From assembly GCA_023416735.1 (NCBI GenBank), contig JAEZGX010000030.1, forward strand, positions 186,001 to 250,000: a DNA stretch of 64,000 nt, in the 5' to 3' direction. The first letter of the stretch is position 1, and every line of letters starts with the position of its first letter. Positions 48,896 to 58,147 of the stretch are shown here, one piece after another. This DNA is from Verrucomicrobiota bacterium (GTDB lineage: Bacteria; Verrucomicrobiota; Verrucomicrobiia; Opitutales; Opitutaceae). The position numbers and the translations under genes are program-made. The notes under the pieces were generated by a model. That model was not told the origin of the DNA, did no database searches, and saw only the letters and a list, made by a program, of their open reading frames with translations.

Positions 48896-50374
48896 ATGTC
48901 GCGCGATCTGAAATATCGAACCGGCGTCAGCGCAGCTCCCAGCCGCAACGCCGCGCTCCGTGAGCGCTTCGAACTTCTCGTCGTCGCACACGTCGCCATT
49001 CTCGTGATCCTCGCCTCATGGTGGCTCGGCGGAAACTCGCTGAGCGCGCGTCTTGCGCTGTCGATCTGGGGCTCCGTCGGCGTGTTGCTGACCGCCTTCG
49101 GTGTTTTCAATCGCCGCTCCCTTCGTCCCGATCTCCAACCATTCCGCTGGCTGTGGCCGTTCGCGCTGTTCGTCACCGTCGTCCTGGTCAGCGCGTTGAA
49201 TCCGAGCTTCCGCGAAATCTCGAACGGTGACCAAACCCTCTACATCGAATCGTCCAGCGTTCCCGGCTGGCCCAGCAGCGCGCGTCCGGTTCATTCGTTG
49301 CGCACGCTCTGGTTCTTCGCCGCCGTCTATCTCTCTGCCTTCAATCTCCTGGTGTTCGTTCGCCAGCGGCGTTTCCTGCGCGGGCTGTGCGTCGCCCTCG
49401 TGGCCAACGCTCTCGTCCTCGCGGTCCTTGGCACCGTGCAAAAACTCATGGGCGCTCCCAGCACTTTCTTCGGCCTCGGTCCGCCCATCCAGCCGAAGTT
49501 CTTTGCCTCGTTCCTCTATCACAATCACTGGGGCGCGTTCACCTTGTTGATGACGGCCCTGGCCCTCGCGCTCATCTTCCACTTCTCCCGCCGCTCACAG
49601 GCCCGTAATGTCTGGCACTCGCCGCTTTTGGCCGGTGTCGTGGCCATCCTTTTTCTCGCGACCACCGTTCCGCTTAGCGCCTCGCGCTCGAACACAATCC
49701 TCATGGTCGTCATCCTCATCGGAGGATTCGGCCATTATCTGCGCAACATCGTGAAATCACGCCGCGCCGCCCGCGCGAGTGTCGCCGCGCCGCTCGCCGG
49801 TGGAATCCTCGCCGCCGTCGCGGTGGCGGGCTTCGCACTCTATTTCGCCCACCCTGTAGTCGAGCACCGCTTCCTCCAAACGGTGGAGCAAATTGAGCAG
49901 GCCCGGCAGGAAACCAGCGTCAACTCTCGCGTCGCCCTCTATCGCGACACTTGGAACATGGCGCGCGAAAAACTCTGGTTCGGCTGGGGCATGGGCTCGT
50001 ATCCAACGGTCTTCTACACACGCAACAGCCAGCGTTACACGCCCGACGGCCTGGAAATCCACTTCCACGACGCGCATTCCGACTGGCTCCAGTCCGCCTC
50101 CGAAGTCGGGTTCGTCGGCACCCTCCTTCTCGGGCTGTGCGCCGTCGTTCCCATGATCGCCTGCCGGCGCGCGCTGAAACCAACTCCGCTCGTCGCGTAT
50201 CCATTATTTGGGTGCGCCATCGTAGTCCTCTACGCCTGGCTGGAATTTCCGTTCGGCAACCGCGCCGTCATCTGCACATGGTGGACGGTCTTCTTCGTGG
50301 CGGTCCAATACGCCCGCATTCGCGAACGGCTCGCCGCCTCGACTCCGGCCCCTTCCGCGCCCGCCCCGTCATGA
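48896..50374 (+). CDS. O-antigen ligase/Wzy-family membrane protein (WaaL-like)
   Basis: A 492-residue multi-pass protein. It carries the Wzy_C/O-antigen ligase domain: the long periplasmic loop near 330-410 with RVALYRDTWNMAREKLWFGW, GMGSYPTVF and HFHDAHSDWLQSASEVGFVG, including the conserved Arg at its start and the H(A)HSDWLQ segment, flanked by helices. Such proteins transfer finished glycan from lipid carrier to lipid A core or protein, or polymerise repeat units. With the 43235 protein, two glycan-transfer membrane enzymes exist in one locus. It starts seven bases after the GT4 gene. Confidence 0.88.
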   Translation: MSRDLKYRTGVSAAPSRNAALRERFELLVVAHVAILVILASWWLGGNSLSARLALSIWGSVGVLLTAFGVFNRRSLRPDLQPFRWLWPFALFVTVVLVSALNPSFREISNGDQTLYIESSSVPGWPSSARPVHSLRTLWFFAAVYLSAFNLLVFVRQRRFLRGLCVALVANALVLAVLGTVQKLMGAPSTFFGLGPPIQPKFFASFLYHNHWGAFTLLMTALALALIFHFSRRSQARNVWHSPLLAGVVAILFLATTVPLSASRSNTILMVVILIGGFGHYLRNIVKSRRAARASVAAPLAGGILAAVAVAGFALYFAHPVVEHRFLQTVEQIEQARQETSVNSRVALYRDTWNMAREKLWFGWGMGSYPTVFYTRNSQRYTPDGLEIHFHDAHSDWLQSASEVGFVGTLLLGLCAVVPMIACRRALKPTPLVAYPLFGCAIVVLYAWLEFPFGNRAVICTWWTVFFVAVQYARIRERLAASTPAPSAPAPS

Positions 50375-51237
50375 GCCTCCGCTGCCCGATCTCCGTCCTC
50401 ATCCCCGCGAAAAACGAACGCGCGAACATCGAGGCGTGCATCGCCTCCGCGGCGTTCGCCGACGAGATCGTCGTGGTCGACTCCGGCAGCACCGACGGCA
50501 CTCGCGAAGTCGCCGAATCGCTGGGCGCCCGCGTCGTCGACTTCCGGTGGAACGGTCGCTTCCCCAAAAAGAAGAACTGGGCACTCGCCCAGATTCCCTG
50601 GCGCCACGAATGGATCTTCATTCTCGACGCCGACGAACGCATCACCACCGAGCTCGCCGACGAACTTCGTGGCATTGTCGCTTCGTCCTCCGCCGCCGAT
50701 GGCTATTACGTCAACCGGCGCTTCTGGTTCATCGATGGCTGGCTTCGCCACTGCGGTTATTACCCGAGTTGGAATCTTCGCTTCTTCCGTCATCGCCTGG
50801 GTCGCTACGAGGAATTCGCCGGCGCCGCCCACACCGCGTCCGGCGACAACGAAGTGCACGAGCACGTCATCCTGCGCGGCCGCACCGCCCACCTTCGAGG
50901 CGAGATGGAACACTACGCGTTCCCGACCATTTCGATCTGGGTCGAAAAGCACAACCGCTACAGCAATTGGGAGGCGCGCCTCCTCGCGACCGACGGCGAC
51001 GATGCTGTCCATCACGCCGATCAACTCACTCCCTCGCTCGCACGTAAACGCCGCCTCAAGCAGTTCGCGCGTCGCGTGCCTTTCCGCCCCTTTCTTCGTT
51101 TCTTCTATCACTACGTTTATCGTCTCGGTTTCCTCGACGGCTATCGCGGTTTTGTTTTCTGCCGCCTGATGGGATTCTACGAGTTCTTGAACTGCACCAA
51201 GGCCAGCGAGCTCCGCCGCACGATCCCGCGTTCCTGA
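50371..51237 (+). CDS. GT2 glycosyltransferase (WaaE/KdtX-like)
   Basis: A 288-residue GT2 enzyme of the LPS core heptosyl/glucosyl-type subgroup: ISVLIPAKNERANIEACIAS, ADEIVVVDSGSTDGTREVAE, FPKKKNWALAQIPWRHEWIF, ILDADERITTELADEL (acidic site near residue 90), and a C-terminal YHYVYRLGFLDGYRGFVFC. The PKKxNWAL and LDADER motifs are diagnostic for the WaaE-type family. It overlaps the ligase stop (ATGA), and its stop overlaps the next start by one base. Confidence 0.93.
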   Translation: MSLRCPISVLIPAKNERANIEACIASAAFADEIVVVDSGSTDGTREVAESLGARVVDFRWNGRFPKKKNWALAQIPWRHEWIFILDADERITTELADELRGIVASSSAADGYYVNRRFWFIDGWLRHCGYYPSWNLRFFRHRLGRYEEFAGAAHTASGDNEVHEHVILRGRTAHLRGEMEHYAFPTISIWVEKHNRYSNWEARLLATDGDDAVHHADQLTPSLARKRRLKQFARRVPFRPFLRFFYHYVYRLGFLDGYRGFVFCRLMGFYEFLNCTKASELRRTIPRS

Positions 51238-52439
51238 TGGCGCGCCTCGTCTTCTTTAACCGTTTCTACTGGCCCGACGAGCCCGCCACCGCGCAACTCC
51301 TCGTCGATCTCGCCGAAGCGCTCGCCGCCGACGGGCACGAGGTCGCCGTGGTGACCAGCCGTCCGGCCGGCTCCCCGGTTCACGCAGAACGAAACCGTGT
51401 CCGCATCCATCGCGTGAGATCCCTGCGGGTCCGCGGGAAAGGCCTTCTTTCGCGTATCCTGGATCTGGTGACGTTTTACCCGGGAGCTTTCCTGCTGCTT
51501 CTGCAACGCGTGAAACCCGGAGATGTTCTCGTCGCCATGACCGACCCTCCGCTCAGCGGAATCCTCGCTGCCGCCGTCGCCCGGTTGCGCGGCGCGAAAC
51601 TGGTTCACTGGGTGCAGGACATCTATCCGGAGATCGCCGTCCTTTTGACTCGTCAACGTTGGCTGATGGCCTCGCGCCCCCCGCGTGACGCTGCATGGCG
51701 CGCCGCCCACGCATGCTTCGTCCCGGGCGAAACGATGGCCAACGCTCTTCGTTCCGCCCAGGTCCCAGATTCACGAGTCGTCGTTTCCCCCAACTGGGCT
51801 CCCGCCGGTCTTCGTCCACCCGACCCGGCGCACGTTGCCGCCTTGCGCGAGCAGTGGGGCCTCACCGGCAAGTTCGTCGCCGCTTACTCGGGCAATCTCG
51901 GTCGCGTCCACGATCTGGATCCACTCATCGAAGTGGCGTCGTTGCTCCAGCACGATCCGACCTTCGCCTTTGTTTTCATCGGAGGCGGCGCCGGCCGCGA
52001 ACCGCTTCAACGCGCGATCAAAGAGCGCCGTCTCACCAATGTTCATTTTCATCCCGCCCAGCCTCGAGAACGCCTTTCCGTTTCCTTGGGCGTAGGCGAC
52101 GTTCACTTTGTCACGCTCAAACCCGGCGCGGAACGCGCGGTGTTTCCGAGCAAGCTCTACGGCATCGCTCAAATCGGGCGCCCCGTGCTCTTCGTAGGCG
52201 CTCGCGACTCCGACGTCGCTCGCAACGTGACAGATCATCGATTCGGCGCCGTCTTTACCCGCGACGAGAGTCCCGCGATTGCCGCCTGGCTCACCCAACT
52301 GCGCTCCGATCCGGAGCGCCATTCCCAGCTCTCCGACGCTGCGCTCGCTTTCGCACCACGCGGGCAAGAGCTCGCGCTGCAGCAGTGGCGCCAATTCCTG
52401 GCCACTCCCGATCTTGCCGCACCTTCGCCCCACTTCTAG
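51237..52439 (+). CDS. GT4 glycosyltransferase (WcaI-like)
   Basis: A 400-residue GT-B enzyme: MARLVFFNRFYWPDEPATAQ, LAEALAADGHEVAVVTSRPA, LVHWVQDIYPEIAVLL, FVAAYSGNLGRVHDLDPLIE, IGGGAGREPLQRAI, and VFPSKLYGIAQIGRPVLFVG in place of E-x7-E. These are hallmarks of the colanic-acid WcaI-type fucosyltransferase-like GT4 group. The gene sits between a GT2 gene and the initiating transferase. It may add the second sugar, but that is a guess from position. Confidence 0.92.
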   Translation: MARLVFFNRFYWPDEPATAQLLVDLAEALAADGHEVAVVTSRPAGSPVHAERNRVRIHRVRSLRVRGKGLLSRILDLVTFYPGAFLLLLQRVKPGDVLVAMTDPPLSGILAAAVARLRGAKLVHWVQDIYPEIAVLLTRQRWLMASRPPRDAAWRAAHACFVPGETMANALRSAQVPDSRVVVSPNWAPAGLRPPDPAHVAALREQWGLTGKFVAAYSGNLGRVHDLDPLIEVASLLQHDPTFAFVFIGGGAGREPLQRAIKERRLTNVHFHPAQPRERLSVSLGVGDVHFVTLKPGAERAVFPSKLYGIAQIGRPVLFVGARDSDVARNVTDHRFGAVFTRDESPAIAAWLTQLRSDPERHSQLSDAALAFAPRGQELALQQWRQFLATPDLAAPSPHF

Positions 52440-52448
52440 CCACATCCG

Positions 52449-53810
52449 ATGACCACACCGCGAAAAGTTTTTCTCGCGCTTGCACTGCTCGACGCGGCGT
52501 CGGTCTTCGTCGTCTTCAATTTGGTGAGTTTCGCGCGCGGCATCTCGGCCGGCGTCGTGATCCTTTCGGCGCTGATCGTCCCTTATCTCATCCTGACCTT
52601 CGCGATTTACCTCATCGACGGCTACCGCTCGCGCACCGACATGCTAAGCCTCGACTACACGAGCGAGCATGTAATCGCACTGCTCAGCGCACTGCTCGCC
52701 ACGCTGCTGCTCACCTTCGTGATTTTCCCGTCCGGCTACGAGCTGCAGTCCAGCCGTATCGTCATCGCGCTCAGCTACGTCGTCCTCATCCCAGTCACCC
52801 TCACCTATCGCCGAATCCTCTGCCAGCGCATGGAGGCGGTCCGCGTTTCGCGTAGCATCGTGTTCATTGGCGATGAAGCCAGCTATCAAGCCTTCCGCGC
52901 CGAATGCCAACGACTCGATATGGTGCAGCCCCTCATCTACGCCAGCGTCGATGCCGCCGACCGGCAGTCGCAACTCGCCGCCACCCGCCCCTTCAGTGAA
53001 GTCATCGACGGTGCTCTCAGCGGCGACATCTCGGTCGAGGCCATCGTGCTGCGTGAAAGCGCCCGCGAACTCCAACCCGAGGTCTCCCGCAAACTTGTCG
53101 AACTCTACTTTGGCGGACTGCCCACCTACACCCTGGAATTGTTTCATCAGGTCTACTGGCGAAAAATCCCGCTCTACCGCCTCAACCAAACCTGGCTCTT
53201 CCAAGAGGGATTCCCCATCGCGCGCGAACCCGTCTTTGAACGCCTGAAGCGGGCCACCGACATCGTGCTCGCGTCCGTCGGCATCGCACTCGCCGCTCCC
53301 ATCGTCCTTGTCGGCGCGATCGCCGTATGGCTCGAGAGCGGACGTCCGATTTTCTTTAAACAGAAACGCATCGGTCGAAATCAGGTCCCTTTCGTCGTCC
53401 CAAAACTTCGCTCGATGCGCGTAGGATCAGACAAGGGTGATCTCTACACGCAACCAGGTGACAGCCGCGTCACCCGCGTCGGCCGCTTCCTCCGAGCGAC
53501 GCGTATCGACGAATTCCCGCAACTCTGGAATGTGCTTCGAGGCGACATGAGCCTCATCGGTCCGCGCGCGGAATGGGATCGCCTCGTTGAAAACTACCAG
53601 CGCGAAATTCCGTGCTACCACTTCCGCCACCTCGTCAAACCCGGCATCACCGGGTGGGCGCAGATCAACTACCCTTACGGCGCGAGCACCGAAGACACTC
53701 TGCGCAAGCTCGAATACGACCTCTACTACATTCGCCATTTCTCCTTCCGCCTCGATGCCGCGATCATCCTGAAGACGATTCACGTGATGCTCTTTGGCAA
53801 AGGTCGCTGA
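52449..53810 (+). CDS. Polyprenyl-phosphate sugar-1-phosphate transferase (initiating glycosyltransferase, WbaP/WcaJ type)
   Basis: A 453-residue enzyme that starts glycan assembly by moving a sugar-1-phosphate from a nucleotide sugar to undecaprenyl phosphate. N-terminal half: about four membrane helices (DAASVFVVFNLVSFA to VIALSYVVLIPVTLTY), then a Rossmann-like linker. C-terminal PGT domain from about residue 262: RATDIVLASVGIALAAPI (membrane-dipping helix), FFKQKRIG, RIDEFPQLWNVLRGDMSLIG then PR and GITGWAQINYPYGAS. The KLRSMR, RIDE and SLIGPR motifs are the catalytic signature. As the last gene of the cluster it anchors the locus function. It ends 17 bases before a separate oxidoreductase. 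Confidence 0.95.
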   Translation: MTTPRKVFLALALLDAASVFVVFNLVSFARGISAGVVILSALIVPYLILTFAIYLIDGYRSRTDMLSLDYTSEHVIALLSALLATLLLTFVIFPSGYELQSSRIVIALSYVVLIPVTLTYRRILCQRMEAVRVSRSIVFIGDEASYQAFRAECQRLDMVQPLIYASVDAADRQSQLAATRPFSEVIDGALSGDISVEAIVLRESARELQPEVSRKLVELYFGGLPTYTLELFHQVYWRKIPLYRLNQTWLFQEGFPIAREPVFERLKRATDIVLASVGIALAAPIVLVGAIAVWLESGRPIFFKQKRIGRNQVPFVVPKLRSMRVGSDKGDLYTQPGDSRVTRVGRFLRATRIDEFPQLWNVLRGDMSLIGPRAEWDRLVENYQREIPCYHFRHLVKPGITGWAQINYPYGASTEDTLRKLEYDLYYIRHFSFRLDAAIILKTIHVMLFGKGR

Positions 53811-53827
53811 CTTCATTTACTGAATAC

Positions 53828-55228
53828 ATGGCCCGCAAGAGTTCCTTCGACTACGACTTCCTCGTCCTCGGCGGCGGCAGCGCCGGCTTCAACGCCGCCC
53901 GCCTCGCCGTTTCGCTCGGCCTCAAGACCGCCATCGTCGACGGCGCTCGCGAGCTCGGCGGCCTCTGCATCCTGCGCGGCTGCATGCCCTCGAAAACGCT
54001 GCTCTACATCGCCGACGTCCTTCACCTCGCGCGCAAGGCTCGCACGTTCGGCCTGAAAATCCCCTCCGCCGAACCCGACATGCGCGCGATCCACGCCCGC
54101 AAAAAACGCATCATCGCCGATTTCGCCGATTACCGGCTCAAAGCGCTCGAAAACGGGAAATTCGATCTCATCCGCGCCCACGGGCGCTTCATCGATCCTC
54201 ACACCATCGAACTCTCTGACGGCCGCTCGGTCCGCGCGAAACACATCCTCATCGCCACCGGTTCCAAACCGTCCATTCCCCCCGTCCCTGGACTCGCCGA
54301 AACACCATCGTGGACCAGCGACGAAGTCCTCGATCTGGATTTCGTCCCGAAAAGCGTCCTCGTCCTCGGCGGCGGCATCGTCGCTTGCGAACTCGCCCAG
54401 TTCCTCAATCGCATGGGCACGCGGGTCACCCTCGTCCAACGCAGCATCAACATCCTGCGCGACCATTCCGGCGCCGCTTCCGATGTCGTGCAGCAGGCGT
54501 TTCGCGACGAAGGCATCGAAATCTTCGCTGGCACCCACCTTCAAAAGGTCTGGCGCGATTCCCGCGGCGTCGCCGTGAAATTCCTCTGCGCCGGCAAGGT
54601 CGTCACCCGCCGCGCCGAACATCTCTTCAACGCCCTCGGCCGTTCGCCCAACACCGACGCACTCAATCTTTCCGCCGCCGGCGTGAAAACGCGCATCACC
54701 GGCCAGATCGTCATCAACCGCTGGCATCAAACCACCACACCCCACATCTACGCCGCCGGCGACTGCTCCGGTCCGGCCGAAATCGTCCATGTCGCGATTC
54801 AACAAGGCGAACTAGTCGCTCGTCACGCCGCCGGTCTCCGGAAGCTCAAACCCGTCGACTACTCGCTTCTGCTCAACGTCGTCTTCACCGATCCGCAGCT
54901 CGCCACCATCGGCCTTCTCGAGCGAGATCTTCAACGGAAGAAACGGAAATACCTGGTCGCCTCGTATCCATTTAACGACCACGGCAAATCCATCCTGATG
55001 GACGCCAATTACGGTTACGTGAAGGTCATCGCCGAGCCGCGTCGCGGTCGCATTCTCGGCGCCGAAATCGTCGGCAAGGACGCCGGCGAGCTCATCCACG
55101 CGTTCAGCGGCCCGCTTGCCATGCGCGCCACCGTCTTCGACCTCCTCCGCGCCCCGTGGTATCATCCCACGCTCGCCGAGATCGTCACTTACCCGCTCGA
55201 AGAAATCGCCGAGCAGGTGAAGAAGTAG
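53828..55228 (+). CDS. Pyridine nucleotide-disulfide oxidoreductase (dihydrolipoamide dehydrogenase/mercuric reductase-like)
   Basis: A 466-residue FAD flavoprotein. FAD-binding motif LVLGGGSAGFNAAR near residue 12-25, redox-active pair in GGLCILRGCMPSKTLL (CxxxxC, near 46-51), second GxGxxxxE site VLVLGGGIVACELAQFLNRM, an ATG-type IATGSKPSIPPVPG, the AAGDC motif, and a C-terminal WYHPTLAEIVTYPLEE with the HPT catalytic His. These fit dihydrolipoamide dehydrogenase-like or mercuric reductase-like enzymes; the substrate is uncertain. It starts 17 bases after the sugar transferase and shares its strand but not an obvious pathway. It is convergent with hisA. Confidence 0.93.
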   Translation: MARKSSFDYDFLVLGGGSAGFNAARLAVSLGLKTAIVDGARELGGLCILRGCMPSKTLLYIADVLHLARKARTFGLKIPSAEPDMRAIHARKKRIIADFADYRLKALENGKFDLIRAHGRFIDPHTIELSDGRSVRAKHILIATGSKPSIPPVPGLAETPSWTSDEVLDLDFVPKSVLVLGGGIVACELAQFLNRMGTRVTLVQRSINILRDHSGAASDVVQQAFRDEGIEIFAGTHLQKVWRDSRGVAVKFLCAGKVVTRRAEHLFNALGRSPNTDALNLSAAGVKTRITGQIVINRWHQTTTPHIYAAGDCSGPAEIVHVAIQQGELVARHAAGLRKLKPVDYSLLLNVVFTDPQLATIGLLERDLQRKKRKYLVASYPFNDHGKSILMDANYGYVKVIAEPRRGRILGAEIVGKDAGELIHAFSGPLAMRATVFDLLRAPWYHPTLAEIVTYPLEEIAEQVKK

Positions 55229-55237
55229 CGCGACACT

Positions 55238-55978
55238 TCAGTTCGCGCTTTTCCCCGCCGCGATCTCGAGCAGATCGCGCAACTCCACGCGCTGCTCGTA
55301 AAGCGCCTTCCCCACGATCACGCCGTCCAACCGGACGTGACGCTGCGCCAGCTTCGCCAACTCGATCACATCTTCACGTCGGCTCACGCCACCACTCGCG
55401 ATCACGCGATATTTCCCCGCGTTCAACATCGCTTCCTGCGCCGGATAATTCGGCCCCGTCAGCATTCCGTCCGTCCCAATATCCGTGTGGATGATCGTCG
55501 CGACGCCCAACGCATCCATGCGCTTCGCCAGCGCGATCGCACTCATGTCCGATGTCGCCACCCAGCCTTTCACCGCGACCTGACCATTCTTCGCATCGAT
55601 TCCGACCGCGATCTTCTCTCCAAACGCCTGCACCAACTCGCCGACGAACGCTTCGCTTTCCGCCGCGCGCGTTCCGATCACCACCCGACTCACTCCAAAA
55701 CCGAGCGCCCGCTCCACCGCTGCACGAGTCCGCAATCCGCCGCCAAGTTGGACTTTCATTCCCAAGGCCGCGATCGCCTGCACCGCCGCCAAATTCTGCG
55801 GCTCGCCCGCGAACGCTCCATCGAGATCCACCACGTGAACCCACTCGCTGCCCGCCGCGCGAAACTGTTGCGCAACGTCGGCCGGATTTTCCGCATAGAC
55901 CGTTTCCTGGTCTGCGCGTCCTTGCGTCAGCCGCACACAGCGGCCGCCTTTGATGTCGATGGCGGGATAAATCGTCAT
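55238..55978 (-). CDS. hisA: Phosphoribosylformimino-AICAR ribotide isomerase
   Basis: A 246-residue (beta/alpha)8 barrel of histidine biosynthesis that opens the ribose of ProFAR to give PRFAR. Text: TIYPAIDIKGGRCVRLTQG (catalytic Asp in PAID), VHVVDLDGAFAG, VQLGGGLRTRAAVERAL, VGIDAKNGQVAVKGW, DIGTDGMLTGPN (second catalytic Asp) and ASGGVSRREDV. The ATG at 55978 gives the standard N terminus; a TTG at 55984 adds two residues. It is convergent with the oxidoreductase gene and divergent from the M42 aminopeptidase. The other his genes are outside the window. Confidence 0.95.
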   Translation of the reverse strand: MTIYPAIDIKGGRCVRLTQGRADQETVYAENPADVAQQFRAAGSEWVHVVDLDGAFAGEPQNLAAVQAIAALGMKVQLGGGLRTRAAVERALGFGVSRVVIGTRAAESEAFVGELVQAFGEKIAVGIDAKNGQVAVKGWVATSDMSAIALAKRMDALGVATIIHTDIGTDGMLTGPNYPAQEAMLNAGKYRVIASGGVSRREDVIELAKLAQRHVRLDGVIVGKALYEQRVELRDLLEIAAGKSAN

Positions 55979-56025
55979 TCGCAAAAACGCTTTGCGCCCA
56001 CGATGACCGGCGCGAGACTAAAACC

Positions 56026-57090
56026 ATGCCCGACTATCAGGTGCCCGCTTTTCTCGCCGAACTGCTTCACGCACGCTCGCCTTCCGGTTACGAATCCGAA
56101 GCGCAGGCCGTCTTCGATCGCCACGTCAAACCGGCTGCCGACGAATACCGCAACGACGCTCTCGGCAACCGCATCGCCACCCTCAATCCCGAGGGCGATC
56201 CCGTCCTCATGCTCGCCGGCCACATGGACGAGCTCGGCCTCATCATCACCTACGTCGACAAAGACGGCTTTCTCTACTTCGATACCGTCGGCGGGCACGA
56301 CCTCAGCGTCATCTCCGGACGCCGCGTCATCATCCAAACGGAAAACGGCCCCGTTATCGGCGTCACCGGCAAACGCGCCATCCACCTCATGGACGAAGAG
56401 GACCGCAAGAAGGTCCCAAAGAAGCACGAGATCTGGATCGATATCGGCGTCCGCTCGAAAAAAGAAGCCCTCGAGCGCGTCGCCATTGGCGATGTCGCCA
56501 CCTACGATCACGAGTTGCAGATGATCAACGGCTCCGTCGGCGCCGCGCGCGCCTTCGACAATAAGGTCGGCGCCTACATCGTCGGCGAAACGCTCCGTCG
56601 CCTCGCGAAAGAGAAAAAGCTCGCCGCTAAAATCGTATCCGTCGCGACCTCACAGGAGGAGATCGGCGTGCGCGGCGCGACCACCGCCGCCTATTCCGTC
56701 AATCCTCACCTCGCCGTCGCGATCGACGTCGGGCACGCGACCGATCACCCCGATTGCGACAATCGCCGCTTTGGCGAAACCAAACTCGGCGGCGGCCCCA
56801 TCATCTGCCGCGGCGCCAACATCAATCCGAAGATTTACCAGAAGCTCGTCACCGCTGCCAAAAAAGCGGGCATCCCCTACCAACTCGAAGCCGACCCCCG
56901 TCCCACCGGCACGGACGCGCGCGCCATCCAGATGGGACGCGGCGGAGTCGCCACGGGCCTCCTCAGCATCCCGCTGCGCTACATGCACACCCCGAGCGAG
57001 GTCGTCGATCTCGAGGACGTCGAACGCTGCGTGAAACTGCTCGTCGAATTCGCGCGCGCCTTGAAAAAAGGCGACTACGCCCACTGGTGA
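56026..57090 (+). CDS. M42-family zinc aminopeptidase
   Basis: A 354-residue cytoplasmic peptidase of the M42 (glutamyl aminopeptidase/endoglucanase M-type) family. Metal-site motifs: AGHMDELGLI (His-Asp near 65-68), FDNKVGAYIVG, QEEIGVRG (Glu base and ligand), IDVGHATDHP and RYMHTPSEVVDLED with the late His. Family members form large tetrahedral complexes that trim N-terminal residues of peptides. It has its own start 47 bases from hisA, divergent. No signal peptide. Confidence 0.95.
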   Translation: MPDYQVPAFLAELLHARSPSGYESEAQAVFDRHVKPAADEYRNDALGNRIATLNPEGDPVLMLAGHMDELGLIITYVDKDGFLYFDTVGGHDLSVISGRRVIIQTENGPVIGVTGKRAIHLMDEEDRKKVPKKHEIWIDIGVRSKKEALERVAIGDVATYDHELQMINGSVGAARAFDNKVGAYIVGETLRRLAKEKKLAAKIVSVATSQEEIGVRGATTAAYSVNPHLAVAIDVGHATDHPDCDNRRFGETKLGGGPIICRGANINPKIYQKLVTAAKKAGIPYQLEADPRPTGTDARAIQMGRGGVATGLLSIPLRYMHTPSEVVDLEDVERCVKLLVEFARALKKGDYAHW

Positions 57091-58002
57091 TCAGTCGCTC
57101 TTCTTCGCGACCACCGGCGTGAGGACGATCTCGAAACTCGCTTGCTGATCGCGTGCGAAGAGCGGCGATAGCTGCTCCAACTCGATCAGCGGCGCGCGCG
57201 CACCGCTGAGATACACCTGCGTCACGAAGCCTTCGTCCGGGGTCGACTCGACTCGCCCCGAACTCACTCCCGCCTCCACCCGAATCGTCTCTGCGCCGAG
57301 CCTCGCCGTCAGCGGCTGTTGTCGAAATCCGAGTTTTTCCATTTTTCCCACGTGACGCAGCGTGAGTTCCGATCCTTCCGCTCGCACATGCGGCGGTTCG
57401 GGAAACGTCCGGACCGGATGATCGCCCCTCCCAAGGTGAAGTTGCACGTAGCCGCGCGGTTCTTCATTCGACGGCTCCGCGCGCACCTCAACCTCGGCCT
57501 CGGCCAGCACCTGCACCACGTGAATGATCTGCGCCGCCCGACTACCGCCATCAATGCGCGCATCGCAACGCAACGCGCCGTCCACCCAGCGATAAACTCG
57601 CCGCAACCGCGGCCACTCGTCTCCCGTGCTCGGCATCAGCAGTTCTAAACGCGCGCCCTCAACCATCACTTTCTCCGCCGCGCTCGCCTCCCACTCCCGC
57701 GGTGGCGGCCAGTTGCGCGACCATTCGGATTGCGGACCCAGCCACACGCGATGCCCGCCCCATTCCGCCGGATTGCTCAAGTCGGGCGGCACATAAAGCA
57801 GGTTATCGCTCCCCGAGCGTCCGAAGAAAATCAGCCGCGCGCGATTCACCGACACCACCGCTTCATAATCCCCGGCGGTCGCCACATACGCCCGCTCGCC
57901 GTTCCACTGCGTCTCACGCCAATGGGTCTCGTCGGCGCTCGATCCCGCCGCTGACGTAGCAACACCAACCAACGCTGCCGCGACGAAGATCAAAACCTTC
58001 AT
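57091..58002 (-). CDS. Secreted protein of DUF4380-like type, function unknown
   Basis: A 303-residue exported protein with a signal peptide (MKVLIFVAAALVGVATSAAG). The mature part is beta-rich: YEAVVSVNRARLIFFGRSGS, NLLYVPPDLSNPAEWGGHRV, WLGPQSEWSRNWPPPREWEA. The order resembles DUF4380 proteins, in which a carbohydrate-mutarotase-like beta-sandwich holds GxNLLY and W-x-PQ motifs. I infer a galactose-mutarotase-type fold, which would suit a polysaccharide-degrading organism, but no enzyme is assigned. The start at 58002 is set by the signal peptide. It is convergent with the M42 peptidase (adjacent stops) and lies 145 bases from clpX. Confidence 0.75.
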   Translation of the reverse strand: MKVLIFVAAALVGVATSAAGSSADETHWRETQWNGERAYVATAGDYEAVVSVNRARLIFFGRSGSDNLLYVPPDLSNPAEWGGHRVWLGPQSEWSRNWPPPREWEASAAEKVMVEGARLELLMPSTGDEWPRLRRVYRWVDGALRCDARIDGGSRAAQIIHVVQVLAEAEVEVRAEPSNEEPRGYVQLHLGRGDHPVRTFPEPPHVRAEGSELTLRHVGKMEKLGFRQQPLTARLGAETIRVEAGVSSGRVESTPDEGFVTQVYLSGARAPLIELEQLSPLFARDQQASFEIVLTPVVAKKSD

Positions 58003-58147
58003 AGCTTCTTCTTTCCACAGTCGTGCGACCCCGCAAGCCATTCCACCTCCGCGCACGACGGGTGAAAACAACCTTCTCGAACACAAGAGCCGGCTGATTC
58101 GAAATGAGCGGAGGCTATCCTAAATGGCGCCCACGCTTCGCACCGCA

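Noticed and set aside
19912..53810. Exosortase/PEP-CTERM system in the polysaccharide locus
   Set aside because: The AsnB-type gene and sugar transferase occur in such loci, but no exosortase, PrsK/PrsR or EpsH-like membrane protein is present here.
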